Below, piece by piece: positions 16,955 to 28,339 of a stretch of DNA of 64,000 nucleotides. Below the pieces are notes generated by a model, which made no database searches, was not told where the DNA came from, and saw only the letters and a program-made list of their open reading frames with translations. Origin of the DNA: Pseudomonadota bacterium (GTDB taxonomy: Bacteria > Pseudomonadota > Gammaproteobacteria > Burkholderiales > Burkholderiaceae_C); assembly GCA_030538605.1 (NCBI GenBank), contig JAUNTQ010000001.1, positions 1 to 64,000 on the forward strand. Reading direction: 5' to 3'. The position numbers and the translations under genes were made by a program. Positions within the stretch are counted from its first letter, which is position 1. Every line of letters begins with the position of its first letter.

Positions 16955-18013
16955 ATGCCAGCCGATCCCTGCGCGAGCCTCGTGCGTGCCGCCGCACTGG
17001 CCCATTTCGATGAACTGGTGCGGTCGCTGGGCGGCGACCCCGCTGCGCTGTTGCGCGCCTGCCGCCTGGCACCGCACGATCTGACGGACCTCGACCGCTA
17101 CCTGCCCTACCGCTGCGTGGCGCTGGCCATCGAGGGTGCCCCCAAGGCGCTGGCTGCCCCCGACTTCGGCCTGCGTCTTTGCGCCCTGCAAAGCGTGGAC
17201 ACCCTGGGCCTGCTCAGCCTGGCCATCCAGTCCGCGCCCACCGTGCGCGAAGGCATGCTGCAGGTGGACAAGTACGTCCACTTTCACAACCCCGCGCTGA
17301 CCTTCCGGAACTTCATGGCGCCCGGTGAGGGGCTGGAATGCCTGGAAGTGATCCACCGGCGGCAGCCCCTGGCGGAGATGCCGCAGATCACGGAAATCTG
17401 CGTGTCCTACCTGTGCCGGCTGATCGACCTGCTGTCCGAAGGCGCCTTGCGTCCGGCCGCCATCCACCTGCGCCATGCCCCTTTGGGCAGCAGCGCGCAG
17501 TACCGGCACCACATGGCGCAGCTGCCGCGCTTTCGCTCCACGTTCGACGGCATTGCCATGGACCCCCTGGCCTGGCGCCGGCCGTTGCCGCGGCACAACC
17601 GCCTGCTGCAGCAATTCGTCGAACGCTTCCTGCCCGGGATCGGGCAGCCGCCGGGGCGGGATGCGCCGATGGCCGACCAGGTGCGCGCCGTGGTGGGCAG
17701 CCTGATGCGCGTGGGCAAGGCCGACCTGGCCGCCGTGGCGCGGGTGCTGAAGCAGCACCCGCGCACGCTGCAGCGCCGCCTGTGCGCCGAGGGCGTGCTC
17801 TTCGAAGGCTTGCGGGACGCTGCAAGAGCAGACTGGGCGCGCCAGTTGCTGGCGCAGTCCGGCCTCAGCCTGGGCGACATCTCGAACCTGCTGGGGTTTG
17901 CGGACCAGTCGGTTCTCACGCGCGCCTGCCAGCGCTGGTTTGGCGCCGCGCCCCGGCAGTTGCGGCGCAGCTTGCTCGGCAGTCAGACACAGGGCAGACC
18001 GATGGACGCATGA
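16955..18013 (+). CDS. AraC-family transcriptional regulator
   Basis: A 352-aa regulator with an N-terminal ligand-binding domain of the Arabinose_bd/OruR type and a C-terminal double helix-turn-helix (KADLAAVARVLKQHPRTLQR and LGDISNLLGFADQSVLTRAC). ATG 16955 gives MPADPCASLVRAA; upstream in-frame starts lie in the divergent control region. It is head to head with the monooxygenase/esterase genes, so it probably activates them in response to a ketone or its product (inference). Confidence 0.87.
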   Translation: MPADPCASLVRAAALAHFDELVRSLGGDPAALLRACRLAPHDLTDLDRYLPYRCVALAIEGAPKALAAPDFGLRLCALQSVDTLGLLSLAIQSAPTVREGMLQVDKYVHFHNPALTFRNFMAPGEGLECLEVIHRRQPLAEMPQITEICVSYLCRLIDLLSEGALRPAAIHLRHAPLGSSAQYRHHMAQLPRFRSTFDGIAMDPLAWRRPLPRHNRLLQQFVERFLPGIGQPPGRDAPMADQVRAVVGSLMRVGKADLAAVARVLKQHPRTLQRRLCAEGVLFEGLRDAARADWARQLLAQSGLSLGDISNLLGFADQSVLTRACQRWFGAAPRQLRRSLLGSQTQGRPMDA

Positions 18014-18014
18014 A

Positions 18015-18040
18015 AAACCGCCTGATGCGCGGCGGTTTCT
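18015..18040 (+). terminator. Terminator after the AraC-family gene
   Basis: AAACCGCC (18015-18022) pairs with GGCGGTTT (18031-18038), followed by CTTTGGG. It starts directly at the stop codon. The T-tract is short. Confidence 0.6.
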
Positions 18041-18119
18041 TTGGGTCTTCCTCGACTCTTCACGGTGGTTGTCTGAGCTTGCTTGGCACTCAAGCCGTGC
18101 TGACAACGGTTTTGGCCGT

Positions 18120-18623
18120 TCAGACAGTGCAAGGCTTCTGCATCAGCAGCGCCTGCCCGTCGGCCGGATCGAGCTGGTAGGGCGCGAAGCCAGCGCGCTC
18201 ATAGCTGCGCAGGGCGGGGGCGTTGCCGGTGAGCACTTCCAGCGTCAGCTTGCAGCAGCCGCGTTCGCGCGCATGCGCCTCGCACGCGGCCAGCAGGGCC
18301 TGGCCGATGCCGGCGCCACGGTGGCCGGGGCGCACGGCCACGTCGTGGATGTTGAGCAGCGGCCGCGCCTTGAAGGTGGAATAGCCCTCGAAGGTGTTGA
18401 TGAGACCCACCGGCACGTCGCCAGCCCAGGCGATGAAGCTGGCGGCCAGCGGGTGCGCGGCCAGGTCGTCGCACAGGCGCGCACGCACGTCGGCCGCGAG
18501 CGGCGCGCCGCCGCCCATGGGGTCTTGCGCGTAGGCGTCCAGCAGGGCGATGAGCGCGGCGCGGTCGGCGGGGTTGCGGTAGTCGGCGCGGCGCACGACG
18601 AGGGGGGTGCTGGGTGTGTTCAT
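18120..18623 (-). CDS. GNAT-family N-acetyltransferase
   Basis: A 167-aa acetyltransferase with the acetyl-CoA motif VAVRPGHRGAGIGQALLA (residues 96-113) and a C-terminal RSYERAGFAPYQL segment typical of GNAT enzymes. The substrate is unknown. Its ATG overlaps the TGA of the MOSC gene (ATGA), and that gene overlaps gcvP in the same way, so it is the third gene of a translationally coupled set. Confidence 0.87.
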   Translation of the reverse strand: MNTPSTPLVVRRADYRNPADRAALIALLDAYAQDPMGGGAPLAADVRARLCDDLAAHPLAASFIAWAGDVPVGLINTFEGYSTFKARPLLNIHDVAVRPGHRGAGIGQALLAACEAHARERGCCKLTLEVLTGNAPALRSYERAGFAPYQLDPADGQALLMQKPCTV

Positions 18624-19338
18624 GGCCTATCGGTTTCGGGGCCTTGCAGGCGCGCCGTCCAGTTCTCGGTCTGGCCCTGTTCGAGCCGCCGTGCAAAGAG
18701 CCGCTGCCACGAGGCGGGCAGCGGCAGCTGCAGCACCTGCTGCATTTGCGCTGGCGTGCAGTCGCGGTCGCGAATCAGCATCAGCAGGCGGGCCACGGTC
18801 CAGCCGGGACAGGGGCGCGCCAGCAGATGGATGGCGTCGCCGGCCTGCACGTGGCCGGTTTCCAGCACGCGCAGATACCAGCCCGCGCGAAGGCTGTCCT
18901 GCACGCGGCGCGCCATGTCGGGGATGCCGAAGCGGTCGTTCAGCTTCCAGCACGGCTGGCGGCCCTGGCTGATGGCAAAGCGCGCGCTGCCGATCTGCCA
19001 CTCGTCGCCGATGCACACGTGGTGCTCGTCGAGCGCGTCATCAGCGCCTTCGACGCTGAAGTTTTCGCCGAAGGCGCCGGGCTGGAAAGCGGCCACGCCC
19101 GGCCATTCGGCCTGCCAGGCGGGGTAGTGCGCCTGGGCGTAGCAATGCACGGCCTTGTCGGCACCGCCGTGAACGCGCGGGTCGCCCTGCTCATCACCGG
19201 CCAGGCCCAGCGTGCCCACGGCCACCGCGCCTTGGGCGGGCTGCTTGTCGATGGCGCTGAAACTGCCGGGGCGGGTGTAGGGGCGCGCCGGGCCGACGCG
19301 CACTGCGCCGATCCGGCCAATGGCGATGCCGGTGGCGC

Positions 19339-19342
<4 letters not shown>
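18620..19342 (-). CDS. MOSC-domain protein, YiiM-like
   Basis: A 240-aa protein with the MOSC beta-barrel hallmarks: [20 protein letters not shown] near residues 50-69, the [11 protein letters not shown] motif, and a conserved cysteine in [12 protein letters not shown] that in this family binds the molybdenum cofactor sulfur. YiiM-type proteins reduce N-hydroxylated compounds with Moco. The start at 19342 overlaps the gcvP stop by an ATGA. The link to glycine cleavage is positional only. Confidence 0.85.
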
Positions 19343-22245
<2,903 letters not shown>

Positions 22246-22257
22246 GGTATATACTTT

Positions 22258-22271
22258 TTGATAGATATCAA
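22258..22271. promoter_or_regulatory. vapBC operator palindrome between gcvP and vapB
   Basis: TTGATA-GA-TATCAA is a perfect 14-bp palindrome, preceded by the palindrome GTATATAC (22247-22254). TATACT at 22250-22255 can serve as a -10 for vapB. VapBC pairs typically repress such sites. The same bases form the gcvP upstream region on the other strand. Confidence 0.55.
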
Positions 22272-22289
22272 CTGACGAAGGAGGCCATC

Positions 22290-22562
22290 ATGAACACGAT
22301 TGCCGATGACACCACCGCCAAACTGTTCTGGACCGGGCGCTCGCAGGCGGTGCGCCTGCCCAAGGCTTTCAGGTTCGAGGGCGATGCCGTGCGCATCCGC
22401 CGCCAGGGCAACGCCGTGGTGCTGGAGCCGGTCAGCTTGCCGAATGACGAAGACCCCTGGGCCTGGCTGAGAGAGTTCAACGAGCCGCTGGATGAGGACT
22501 TCGTGCGCGCTGCGCTGGAAGAAGTGCCCGAGCAAGAGCGCCCCGAACTGGACGACATGTGA
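22290..22562 (+). CDS. vapB: VapB-type antitoxin (AbrB/SpoVT fold)
   Basis: A 90-aa antitoxin with the AbrB-like N-terminal DNA-binding domain (AKLFWTGRSQAVRLPKAFRF) and an acidic C-terminal tail (PLDEDFVRAALEEVPEQERP) that would bind the toxin. GAAGGAGG lies just before the ATG. It overlaps vapC and lies in the opposite direction to the flanking gcv genes. Confidence 0.93.
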   Translation: MNTIADDTTAKLFWTGRSQAVRLPKAFRFEGDAVRIRRQGNAVVLEPVSLPNDEDPWAWLREFNEPLDEDFVRAALEEVPEQERPELDDM

Positions 22563-22960
22563 CGCCCGAGCCGAAACTGCTGCTGGACAGCAACATCGTC
22601 ATCGCGCTGATGAACATGCACGAGGGTGCCGCCGCGCGCCTGCGCGAACACCAACCCGGCAGCGTGGCGATTTCGACCATCGTGTTGCAAGAGTTGATTT
22701 ATGGCGCGCGAAAGAGCCAGCGGGTGGCGTACAACCTGCACAAGATTGCTCAACTTCACTTTCCGGTGCTTGACTTCACCCCGCAAGACGCCGACACCGC
22801 AGGCCGCATTCGCGCCGATCTGGCGACCAATGGCACGCCCATCGGCCCGTACGACGCGCTGATTGCCGCCCAGGCCCTGGGGCGCAACCTCACCCTGGTC
22901 ACGCACAACACGCGTGAGTTCAGGCGCGTGCCTGGCTTGCGGGTGATCGACTGGCTGTGA
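22559..22960 (+). CDS. vapC: VapC-type toxin, PIN-domain ribonuclease
   Basis: A 133-aa PIN-domain RNase; VapC toxins cleave tRNA or rRNA when free of antitoxin. The acidic active-site set is intact: Asp10 in LLLDSNIVIA, Glu45 in LQELIYG, Asp99 in GPYDALIAA, with Asn117/Glu120 in THNTREFRRVPGL. GTG at 22559 overlaps the vapB stop by four bases, so translation is coupled. It ends 40 bp from the gcvH stop (convergent). Confidence 0.93.
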   Translation: MTPEPKLLLDSNIVIALMNMHEGAAARLREHQPGSVAISTIVLQELIYGARKSQRVAYNLHKIAQLHFPVLDFTPQDADTAGRIRADLATNGTPIGPYDALIAAQALGRNLTLVTHNTREFRRVPGLRVIDWL

Positions 22961-23000
22961 CAAGAAAGCGCCCGGCGCGGCGTGGGAAGGCGCAAACGCC

Positions 23001-23366
23001 TCAGGCCGCAAAGGCGGTGTAGGCGGCCTCGTCCATCAGCGCGTCCATTTCTTCGGGCTTGGCGAGCTTGACCTTGAAGAACCAGCCGGCGCCCATGGGG
23101 TCGCTGTTGGCCAGGCTGGGTTCGGCGCGCAGGGCTTCGTTGACTTCGGTGATTTCGCCGCTGACGGGCATGTACACGTCGGCGGCGGCTTTCACGCTTT
23201 CGACCACGCCGGCCACGTCTTTGGGCGCGTAGGCCTGGCCCACTTCAGGCAAATCGACAAACACCACGTCGCCCAGCGCGTCTTGCGCGTGCAGGGTGAT
23301 GCCGACGGTGGCAATGCCGCCTTCGACGCTGATCCATTCGTGGTCTTCGGTGTACTTGATGTTCAT
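23001..23366 (-). CDS. gcvH: Glycine cleavage system H protein
   Basis: Lipoyl carrier protein of 121 aa that shuttles the aminomethyl group between GcvP, GcvT and dihydrolipoamide dehydrogenase. The lipoylation lysine is Lys59 in [16 protein letters not shown] 23366 gives [13 protein letters not shown], the standard N-terminus. It lies 71 bp after gcvT; gcvP, normally next, is displaced by vapBC. Confidence 0.96.
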   Translation of the reverse strand: MNIKYTEDHEWISVEGGIATVGITLHAQDALGDVVFVDLPEVGQAYAPKDVAGVVESVKAAADVYMPVSGEITEVNEALRAEPSLANSDPMGAGWFFKVKLAKPEEMDALMDEAAYTAFAA

Positions 23367-23437
23367 GGTTGCTCCAAAAAAAAGAGTAGGCTGCGCAAGT
23401 GGGGTGGGCGCTGTGGCCCGATTCGACTTGAAGAATG

Positions 23438-24571
23438 TCAGCCGCGGTAATAACGGGTGGGCACGAAAGGCGTGGCCGACACCACCATCGGCACGGGCTT
23501 GCCGCGCACCATGGCGAACAGCTCGGTGCCGACGGTGGCGTAGTCGGGCTGCACGTAGGCGATGGCGATGGGCTGGCCCAGCGTGGGGCTGAGCAGGCCG
23601 CTGGTGACCTGGCCGATGGTCTCGCCGTCCATGTTTTCCAGCGGCGCGGGTTCGCGCACGGGCACGCGTTCTTTGGCGACGAGGGCAACGCGCTTGCGCT
23701 CGGGCGGCAGCGTGCCGTCCAGCTGGGCCAGCACCTTGTCGGCACCGGGGAAGCCGCCGGCGCGCTCGCCGCCGGTGCGGCGCACTTTTTGCATGGCCCA
23801 GTTGAGCGCGGCTTCGACCGGGGTGGTGCTGGTGTCGATGTCGTTGCCGTAGAGGCACAGGCCGGCTTCGAGCCGCAGGCTGTTGCGTGCGCCCAGGCCA
23901 ATGGGGGCGACTTCGGGCTGGGCCAGCAGCGCGCGTGCGAAGGCTTCGGCCCGTGCGCCGTCGATGGAGATCTCGAAGCCGTCTTCGCCGGTGTAGCCGC
24001 TGCGGGTGATGTACAGATCGGCGCCTTGCCAGTCGAAGGCGCCGCCGGTCATGAAGACGAGTTTTTCTGCGCCCGGCACCAGGCGGGCCAGCGCATCGAC
24101 GGCTTTCGGCCCTTGCAAGGCGAGCAGGGCGCGTTCGGGCAGGGGCAGCACCTGGCAGAGCTGGCCGATGCGCGCTTGCATGTGCGCGATGTCGCCCACT
24201 TTGCACGCGCCGTTGACGATCACGAACAGATGGTCCCCCCGGTTGACGAACATCAGGTCGTCGATGATCGTGCCTTCGTCGGTCAGCAGCAGGCCGTAGC
24301 GCTGCTTGTCCACGCCCAGACCGATCACGTCAACGGGCATGAGCGATTCGAAGGCGGCGGCGGCATCAGGGCCGACCAGCTTGAGCTGGCCCATGTGCGA
24401 GACGTCGAACAGGCCCGCCGCTTCGCGCGTGTGCTTGTGCTCGGCGATCAGGCCGGCGGGGTACTGCACGGGCATGCTGTAACCCGCAAAGGGCACCATG
24501 CGTGCGCCAAGCTCGACGTGCAGCGCGTGCAGCGGGGTTTGCAGAAGGGCGGTGTCGGCAGCGGCGGACAT
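23438..24571 (-). CDS. gcvT: Aminomethyltransferase, T protein
   Basis: Transfers the methylene group from aminomethyl-GcvH to tetrahydrofolate and releases ammonia. The 377-aa product has the folate-binding N-terminus ([32 protein letters not shown]) and the C-terminal GcvT barrel. ATG 24571 has AAGGAG about 7 bp upstream. It is the first gene after the tandem glycine riboswitch. Confidence 0.95.
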   Translation of the reverse strand: MSAAADTALLQTPLHALHVELGARMVPFAGYSMPVQYPAGLIAEHKHTREAAGLFDVSHMGQLKLVGPDAAAAFESLMPVDVIGLGVDKQRYGLLLTDEGTIIDDLMFVNRGDHLFVIVNGACKVGDIAHMQARIGQLCQVLPLPERALLALQGPKAVDALARLVPGAEKLVFMTGGAFDWQGADLYITRSGYTGEDGFEISIDGARAEAFARALLAQPEVAPIGLGARNSLRLEAGLCLYGNDIDTSTTPVEAALNWAMQKVRRTGGERAGGFPGADKVLAQLDGTLPPERKRVALVAKERVPVREPAPLENMDGETIGQVTSGLLSPTLGQPIAIAYVQPDYATVGTELFAMVRGKPVPMVVSATPFVPTRYYRG

Positions 24572-24627
24572 GGGCGGGGCTCCTTGAATGCGTTGGGCAA
24601 AAGCATTGCGCGCCATGCGGCGCGCGC

Positions 24628-24842
24628 GGAGCCCTGCTGTCCTCTTTACCTGAGAGATTCACGCGGCGATGCGCGCTTGCTCCTTCGGTGGGCGCGCCGC
24701 CTGGCGGGCGCCTCTCTCCAGCGGGGCACGTTCACCGGGCGGGTGAACGGCGTCAGTCCCTGGTGCCTGAGCGTTAAGGGCTGTGCCCTGCGCCTTCGGC
24801 GGCCTTTTGCCGCGTGGGGCAAAAAAGGCTCTCTCCTGACAG
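24628..24842 (-). promoter_or_regulatory. Tandem glycine riboswitch upstream of gcvT
   Basis: On the minus strand the region contains two glycine aptamers in tandem. The first runs from about 24842 (CAGGAGAGAGCC) to the conserved CGCTCAGGCACCAGGGACTG near 24752. The second has GCTGGAGAGAGGC and ends in the hallmark GAATCTCTCAGGTAAAGAGG and GACAGC near 24635. Such pairs switch on gcv operons when glycine is high. It lies about 55 bp upstream of the gcvT start. Confidence 0.93.
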
Positions 24843-24895
24843 GCCGCGATTCTGCCACGACAAGAGCAGGGCGGCGGCGGGATGACTTATTTTGA

Positions 24896-24973
24896 TAGCT
24901 GCTTGCGTACTATATAAAGCATTTTCATATATAAAATATATTGAAAATGCCTAAATACATACGCAAACAGCTA
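24896..24973. repeat. 78-bp palindrome, copy 1
   Basis: Starts TAGCTGCTTGCGTAC and ends ATACGCAAACAGCTA, with an AT-rich self-complementary middle (CATTTTCA...TGAAAATG). One arm mismatch. A T-run follows. It lies between the gcvT leader and the 3' end of dctM. Confidence 0.9.
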
Positions 24974-24982
24974 TGTTTTATT

Positions 24983-26257
24983 CTACCTGTACACGATGTC
25001 GCGCAGCGTGAGTGAGAGCGCGGGCACGTAGGTGATGACCAGCAGGCAGGCGATGATGACGCCGACGAAGGGCAGCAGGTGGCCGATGATCTTGTCCAGT
25101 GGTATTCGGGCCACGGTGCAGGCGGCGAACAGGTTGACGCCAAAGGGCGGGGTGATCATGCCCAGCGCCAGGTTGACGACCATGATGAGGCCGAAGTGCA
25201 CCGGGTCCACGCCGAAGTGCATGGCCACGGGCGCGAGGATGGGGGCCAGCACGATGATGGCGGCGCTGGTTTCGATGAACATGCCGATGATGAACAGCGC
25301 CGCGTTCACGCCCAGCAGAAACAGCATGGGGCTGGTGAGCACCTGTTGCAGCCACTGGCCGATGGCGTCGGGCACGCCCGCGCGGGTGATGAGAAAGGCG
25401 AACAGCCCGGCGTTGGCGATGATGAACATGATGACCGCCGACGACAGCACCGATTTGCGCAGGATGACGAACAGGTCGGCGGGCTTGATCTCGCGGTAGA
25501 TGAGCATGCCGACGATGAGCGCATACAGCACGGCGACGGCAGACGCTTCGGTGGGGGTGAACACGCCGCCGTAGATGCCGCCCAGGATGATGACGGGCAT
25601 GAGCAGCGCCCAGAACGCCTGCTTGAATGCGGGCCAGGGGCGCTGGCGGCCATCGCCGTCGTTCTTGCCCCAGCCCTTGTAGCGGCAATAGAGCCACACG
25701 AAGAGCATGAGCGCGCCGCTGATGAATAGGCCCGGGCCGAAGCCGGCGATGAACAGCTCGCCAATGGACACTTCGGCGGCCACGCCGTAGAGGATCATGG
25801 GGATCGAGGGCGGGATGATGACGCCCAGCTCGGCGCTGGTGGCTTGCAGCGCGGCGGCGTAGCTGGTGGGGTAGCCGTGCCTGATGAGTGCGGGGATGAG
25901 GATGGCACCGATGGCGAAGGTGGTGGCCACGCTGGAGCCTGAGACGGCGGCGAAGATCATGCAGGTGAGCACGCAGGTCATGGGCAGGCCGCCCTGCACG
26001 CCGCCCACCAGGCTCTTGGCAAATTCGACCAGGCGGCGCGAGATGCCGCCGGTTTCCATCAGGTTGCCCGCGAGGATGAAAAACGGGATGGCCGCGAGCG
26101 GAAACTTGTTGATGGCGTTGAACATCTGCTGCGCCGACAGCAGCATGTTGGCGTTGCTTGCCTGGATGCCGACAACCGAGGCCAGGCCGATGGAGACGGC
26201 CACGGAGACGCTGAGCGCAAAGCCCAGGATCATGGTGATGAGCATGGCGGAGGTCAT
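24983..26257 (-). CDS. dctM: TRAP transporter large permease (DctM)
   Basis: A 424-aa inner-membrane protein with about 12 hydrophobic segments, the sodium-coupled permease of a tripartite ATP-independent periplasmic transporter. Typical motifs include PFFILAGNLMETGGISRRLV and ELGVIIPPSIPMILYG. ATG 26257 overlaps the dctQ stop (ATGA). Organic acids are likely cargo; the exact substrate is unknown. Confidence 0.93.
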   Translation of the reverse strand: MTSAMLITMILGFALSVSVAVSIGLASVVGIQASNANMLLSAQQMFNAINKFPLAAIPFFILAGNLMETGGISRRLVEFAKSLVGGVQGGLPMTCVLTCMIFAAVSGSSVATTFAIGAILIPALIRHGYPTSYAAALQATSAELGVIIPPSIPMILYGVAAEVSIGELFIAGFGPGLFISGALMLFVWLYCRYKGWGKNDGDGRQRPWPAFKQAFWALLMPVIILGGIYGGVFTPTEASAVAVLYALIVGMLIYREIKPADLFVILRKSVLSSAVIMFIIANAGLFAFLITRAGVPDAIGQWLQQVLTSPMLFLLGVNAALFIIGMFIETSAAIIVLAPILAPVAMHFGVDPVHFGLIMVVNLALGMITPPFGVNLFAACTVARIPLDKIIGHLLPFVGVIIACLLVITYVPALSLTLRDIVYR

Positions 26258-26748
26258 TGCGCGCTCTCCAGCTCCATCCGCTTGGGATCGAGGTAGTTGG
26301 CGATGATGCCGATGACGGCAAAGCACGCGCCCACGGGCATGGCGATGTAGGCCCAGAACATGGACACGCTCTCCAGCCCCGCCATCGTCTGCACGCCGCC
26401 GCGCCGGGCGTAGTCGTAGCCCCACCAGATGATGACGGCCATCAGCGCGAGCGCGGCCAGCGCCACCACGGCGTCGAGCGCGCGGCGCACGCGCCGGCCA
26501 CTGGCGCGGTAGAGCGCGTCCACGCTCACCATGGCGCCTTGGCGAAAGGCGGCGGGTATGCCGAGAAACACCATCCAGATGAGGCTGAAGCGGATGAGCA
26601 CCTCGCTCCATTCGGCGGGGCGTTCAAGCACGAAGCGGGTGACGATCTGGAACACCCCCAGGCTGGCGGCCACGGCCAGCATCAGGCAGGCGCCCAGCAT
26701 GGCCAGCGCGGTGGTCCAGCGCTCGAGTTGCAGAAAGAGCTGTTTCAT
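26254..26748 (-). CDS. dctQ: TRAP transporter small permease (DctQ)
   Basis: A 164-aa protein with four hydrophobic segments and the DctQ motif VLIRFSLIWMVFLGIPAAFR. The ATG at 26748 gives MKQLFLQLERW; an upstream TTG at 26781 is less likely. The gene sits between dctM (overlap) and the terminator after dctP. Confidence 0.9.
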   Translation of the reverse strand: MKQLFLQLERWTTALAMLGACLMLAVAASLGVFQIVTRFVLERPAEWSEVLIRFSLIWMVFLGIPAAFRQGAMVSVDALYRASGRRVRRALDAVVALAALALMAVIIWWGYDYARRGGVQTMAGLESVSMFWAYIAMPVGACFAVIGIIANYLDPKRMELESAQ

Positions 26749-26857
26749 GGTCAATGAGGAAAACGGATAGGACTGACGCAATTCAGCCAGATTTGACCGC
26801 CGGGCACCTTGAAATGCCTGGAGAAAATTCCTTTTTGCGGTAAGTCGTGGCTGAATG

Positions 26858-26888
26858 AAAAAAGCCCGCCAGTGATGGTCTGGCGGGC
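26858..26888 (-). terminator. Terminator or attenuator between dctP and dctQ
   Basis: On the minus strand GCCCGCCAG and CTGGCGGGC form a perfect 9-bp stem followed by six T residues. It lies about 45 bp after the dctP stop. It would let the binding protein be made in excess over the permease. Confidence 0.75.
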
Positions 26889-26933
26889 GCTGGAAGCTAT
26901 GGTTTTCAATGTTCTTCAGCGGGCTTGGCAGGC

Positions 26934-27905
26934 TTACTTGAAGTTGCGGATGCGATCCAGCTCGGCCTTGCCGAAGGTCTTTTCGAACTGCGCGTTCACG
27001 CCCGAGAGCGCGGCCTGGAACTTGGCGCGGTCGACGTTTTCGATCACCTCCATGCCTTTGCCGCGCAAATCGGCCACGCCCTTGGCGTCGTCTTCATCGA
27101 CGCGCGCGCGGTTGGCCTTGGTGCCTTCCCTGGCGGCTTCGAGGAAGGCTTGCTGGTCGGCGGCGCTGAGCTTGTCGAACGCGCCCTTGTTCATCACGAA
27201 GATGGCGGGCGAATATACGTGGCCGGTGAGCGAGAGGTGTTTTTGCACCTGGTCGAACTTGGCCGAGATGATGACGGGCAGCGGGTTTTCCTGCCCGTCC
27301 ACCGTGCCTTGTTGCAGCGCCGTGAACACTTCGGGGAAGGCCATGGGCGTGGTGATGATGCCGAAGGCCTTGTAGGCGGCGATGTGCACCGGGTTCTCCA
27401 TGGTGCGCATCTTCAGGCCCTTCAGGTCGTCCGGCCCGTTGACCGAGCGGCGGCTGTTGGTCATGTGGCGGAAGCCGTTTTCGGCCCAGGCCAGCGCCTT
27501 GAAGCCCTTGGGCTCGAACTTCTTCAGCATGTCCTGGCCGATGGGGCCGTCGAGCACGGCGCGCGCGTGCGCCTTGTCGCGAAAGAGAAAGGGCACGTCG
27601 AAGATGCGCGCTTCGGGCACGAAGTTGGGCACCGGGCCGCTGGAGCTGAAGGCCAGCTCTTGCGTGCCGAGCTGCACCGCTTCGATGGATTCGCGCTCGC
27701 CGCCCAGCGAGCCGCTGTAGAAGGTCTGGATCTTGTAGCGGCCATTGGTGCGCTTTTCGACTTCCTTGGCGAAGGTGTCGATGGCCACGCCCTGGTGCGA
27801 GTTCTGTGCCACGGAGATGCTGATGCGCATGGTGGTCTGGGCGGCGGCGCCAGCGGCCAGGCCGAGGGAAAGGGCCAGGCCCAGCATCAGGCGGTTGAGT
27901 TTCAT
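26934..27905 (-). CDS. dctP: TRAP transporter solute-binding protein (DctP)
   Basis: Periplasmic solute receptor of 323 aa. A Sec signal peptide covers about residues 1-22 (LMLGLALSLGLAAGAAAQ). DctP features include the carboxylate-contacting arginine region LKGLKMRTMENPVH and GTVDGQENP. The start is ATG 27905, nine bases after AGGAG; an in-frame ATG at 27914 touches that site. First gene of a dctP-dctQ-dctM unit. Confidence 0.93.
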   Translation of the reverse strand: MKLNRLMLGLALSLGLAAGAAAQTTMRISISVAQNSHQGVAIDTFAKEVEKRTNGRYKIQTFYSGSLGGERESIEAVQLGTQELAFSSSGPVPNFVPEARIFDVPFLFRDKAHARAVLDGPIGQDMLKKFEPKGFKALAWAENGFRHMTNSRRSVNGPDDLKGLKMRTMENPVHIAAYKAFGIITTPMAFPEVFTALQQGTVDGQENPLPVIISAKFDQVQKHLSLTGHVYSPAIFVMNKGAFDKLSAADQQAFLEAAREGTKANRARVDEDDAKGVADLRGKGMEVIENVDRAKFQAALSGVNAQFEKTFGKAELDRIRNFK

Positions 27906-28073
27906 GGGGGTCATCTCCTGCTTCAAGGTCTAGGTCTTGCCAGAAAGGCTGGCGTCAAACGAGGGGCGATTATGGTCCGCCATGTGCGCCGGGCGGCAGC
28001 GGGTTTTCTCGGACAAGGGGGCGCGTGGGCGACAGCGCGGGGTGGGCAAACACATCAAAAAATGCTGCCTTGG

Positions 28074-28194
28074 CTCCCTCTCCACCCATCGGGGGGAGGG
28101 GGTTGGGGTGAGGGGGGAGCGCCACCGCAGGGGATGTATTGGGGCGCAGCGTCACCCTCACCCCAACCCTCTCCTGCGAGCGGGAGAGGGAGCA
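28074..28194. repeat. CT/GA-rich imperfect inverted repeat
   Basis: The left arm (28074-28117, GCTCCCTCTCC then GGGTTGGGGTGAGGG) is complementary to the right arm (28153-28194, CCCTCACCCCAACCC then GGGAGAGGGAGC). The pattern resembles widespread intergenic repeats of proteobacteria. With the following 78-bp copy it fills the gap 27906-28339; no gene is seen there. Confidence 0.65.
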
Positions 28195-28233
28195 AGAGGT
28201 GTCTGATTATTTGTGCGTTTGGATATAAAAGAT

Positions 28234-28311
28234 GAGCTGCTTGCGCACGGTATGAAGTATTTTCAGAATGTTTTCTTAGTGAAAATGTTTAATACCATGC
28301 GCAAGCAGCTC
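28234..28311. repeat. 78-bp palindrome, copy 2 (GAGCT/AGCTC ends)
   Basis: Starts GAGCTGCTTGCGCA and ends TGCGCAAGCAGCTC; the outermost pair is G-C instead of T-A and position 13 is C paired with G, so both arms changed together. Followed by CATCT7. It lies 28 bp from the stop of the ABC ATPase gene. Confidence 0.9.
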
Positions 28312-28339
28312 ATCTTTTTTTGATGCACCGCTTGGCCGT

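Noticed and set aside
16859..16955. Longer N-terminus of the AraC-family regulator
   Set aside because: The 32 extra residues lie in the divergent promoter region and show no family similarity.
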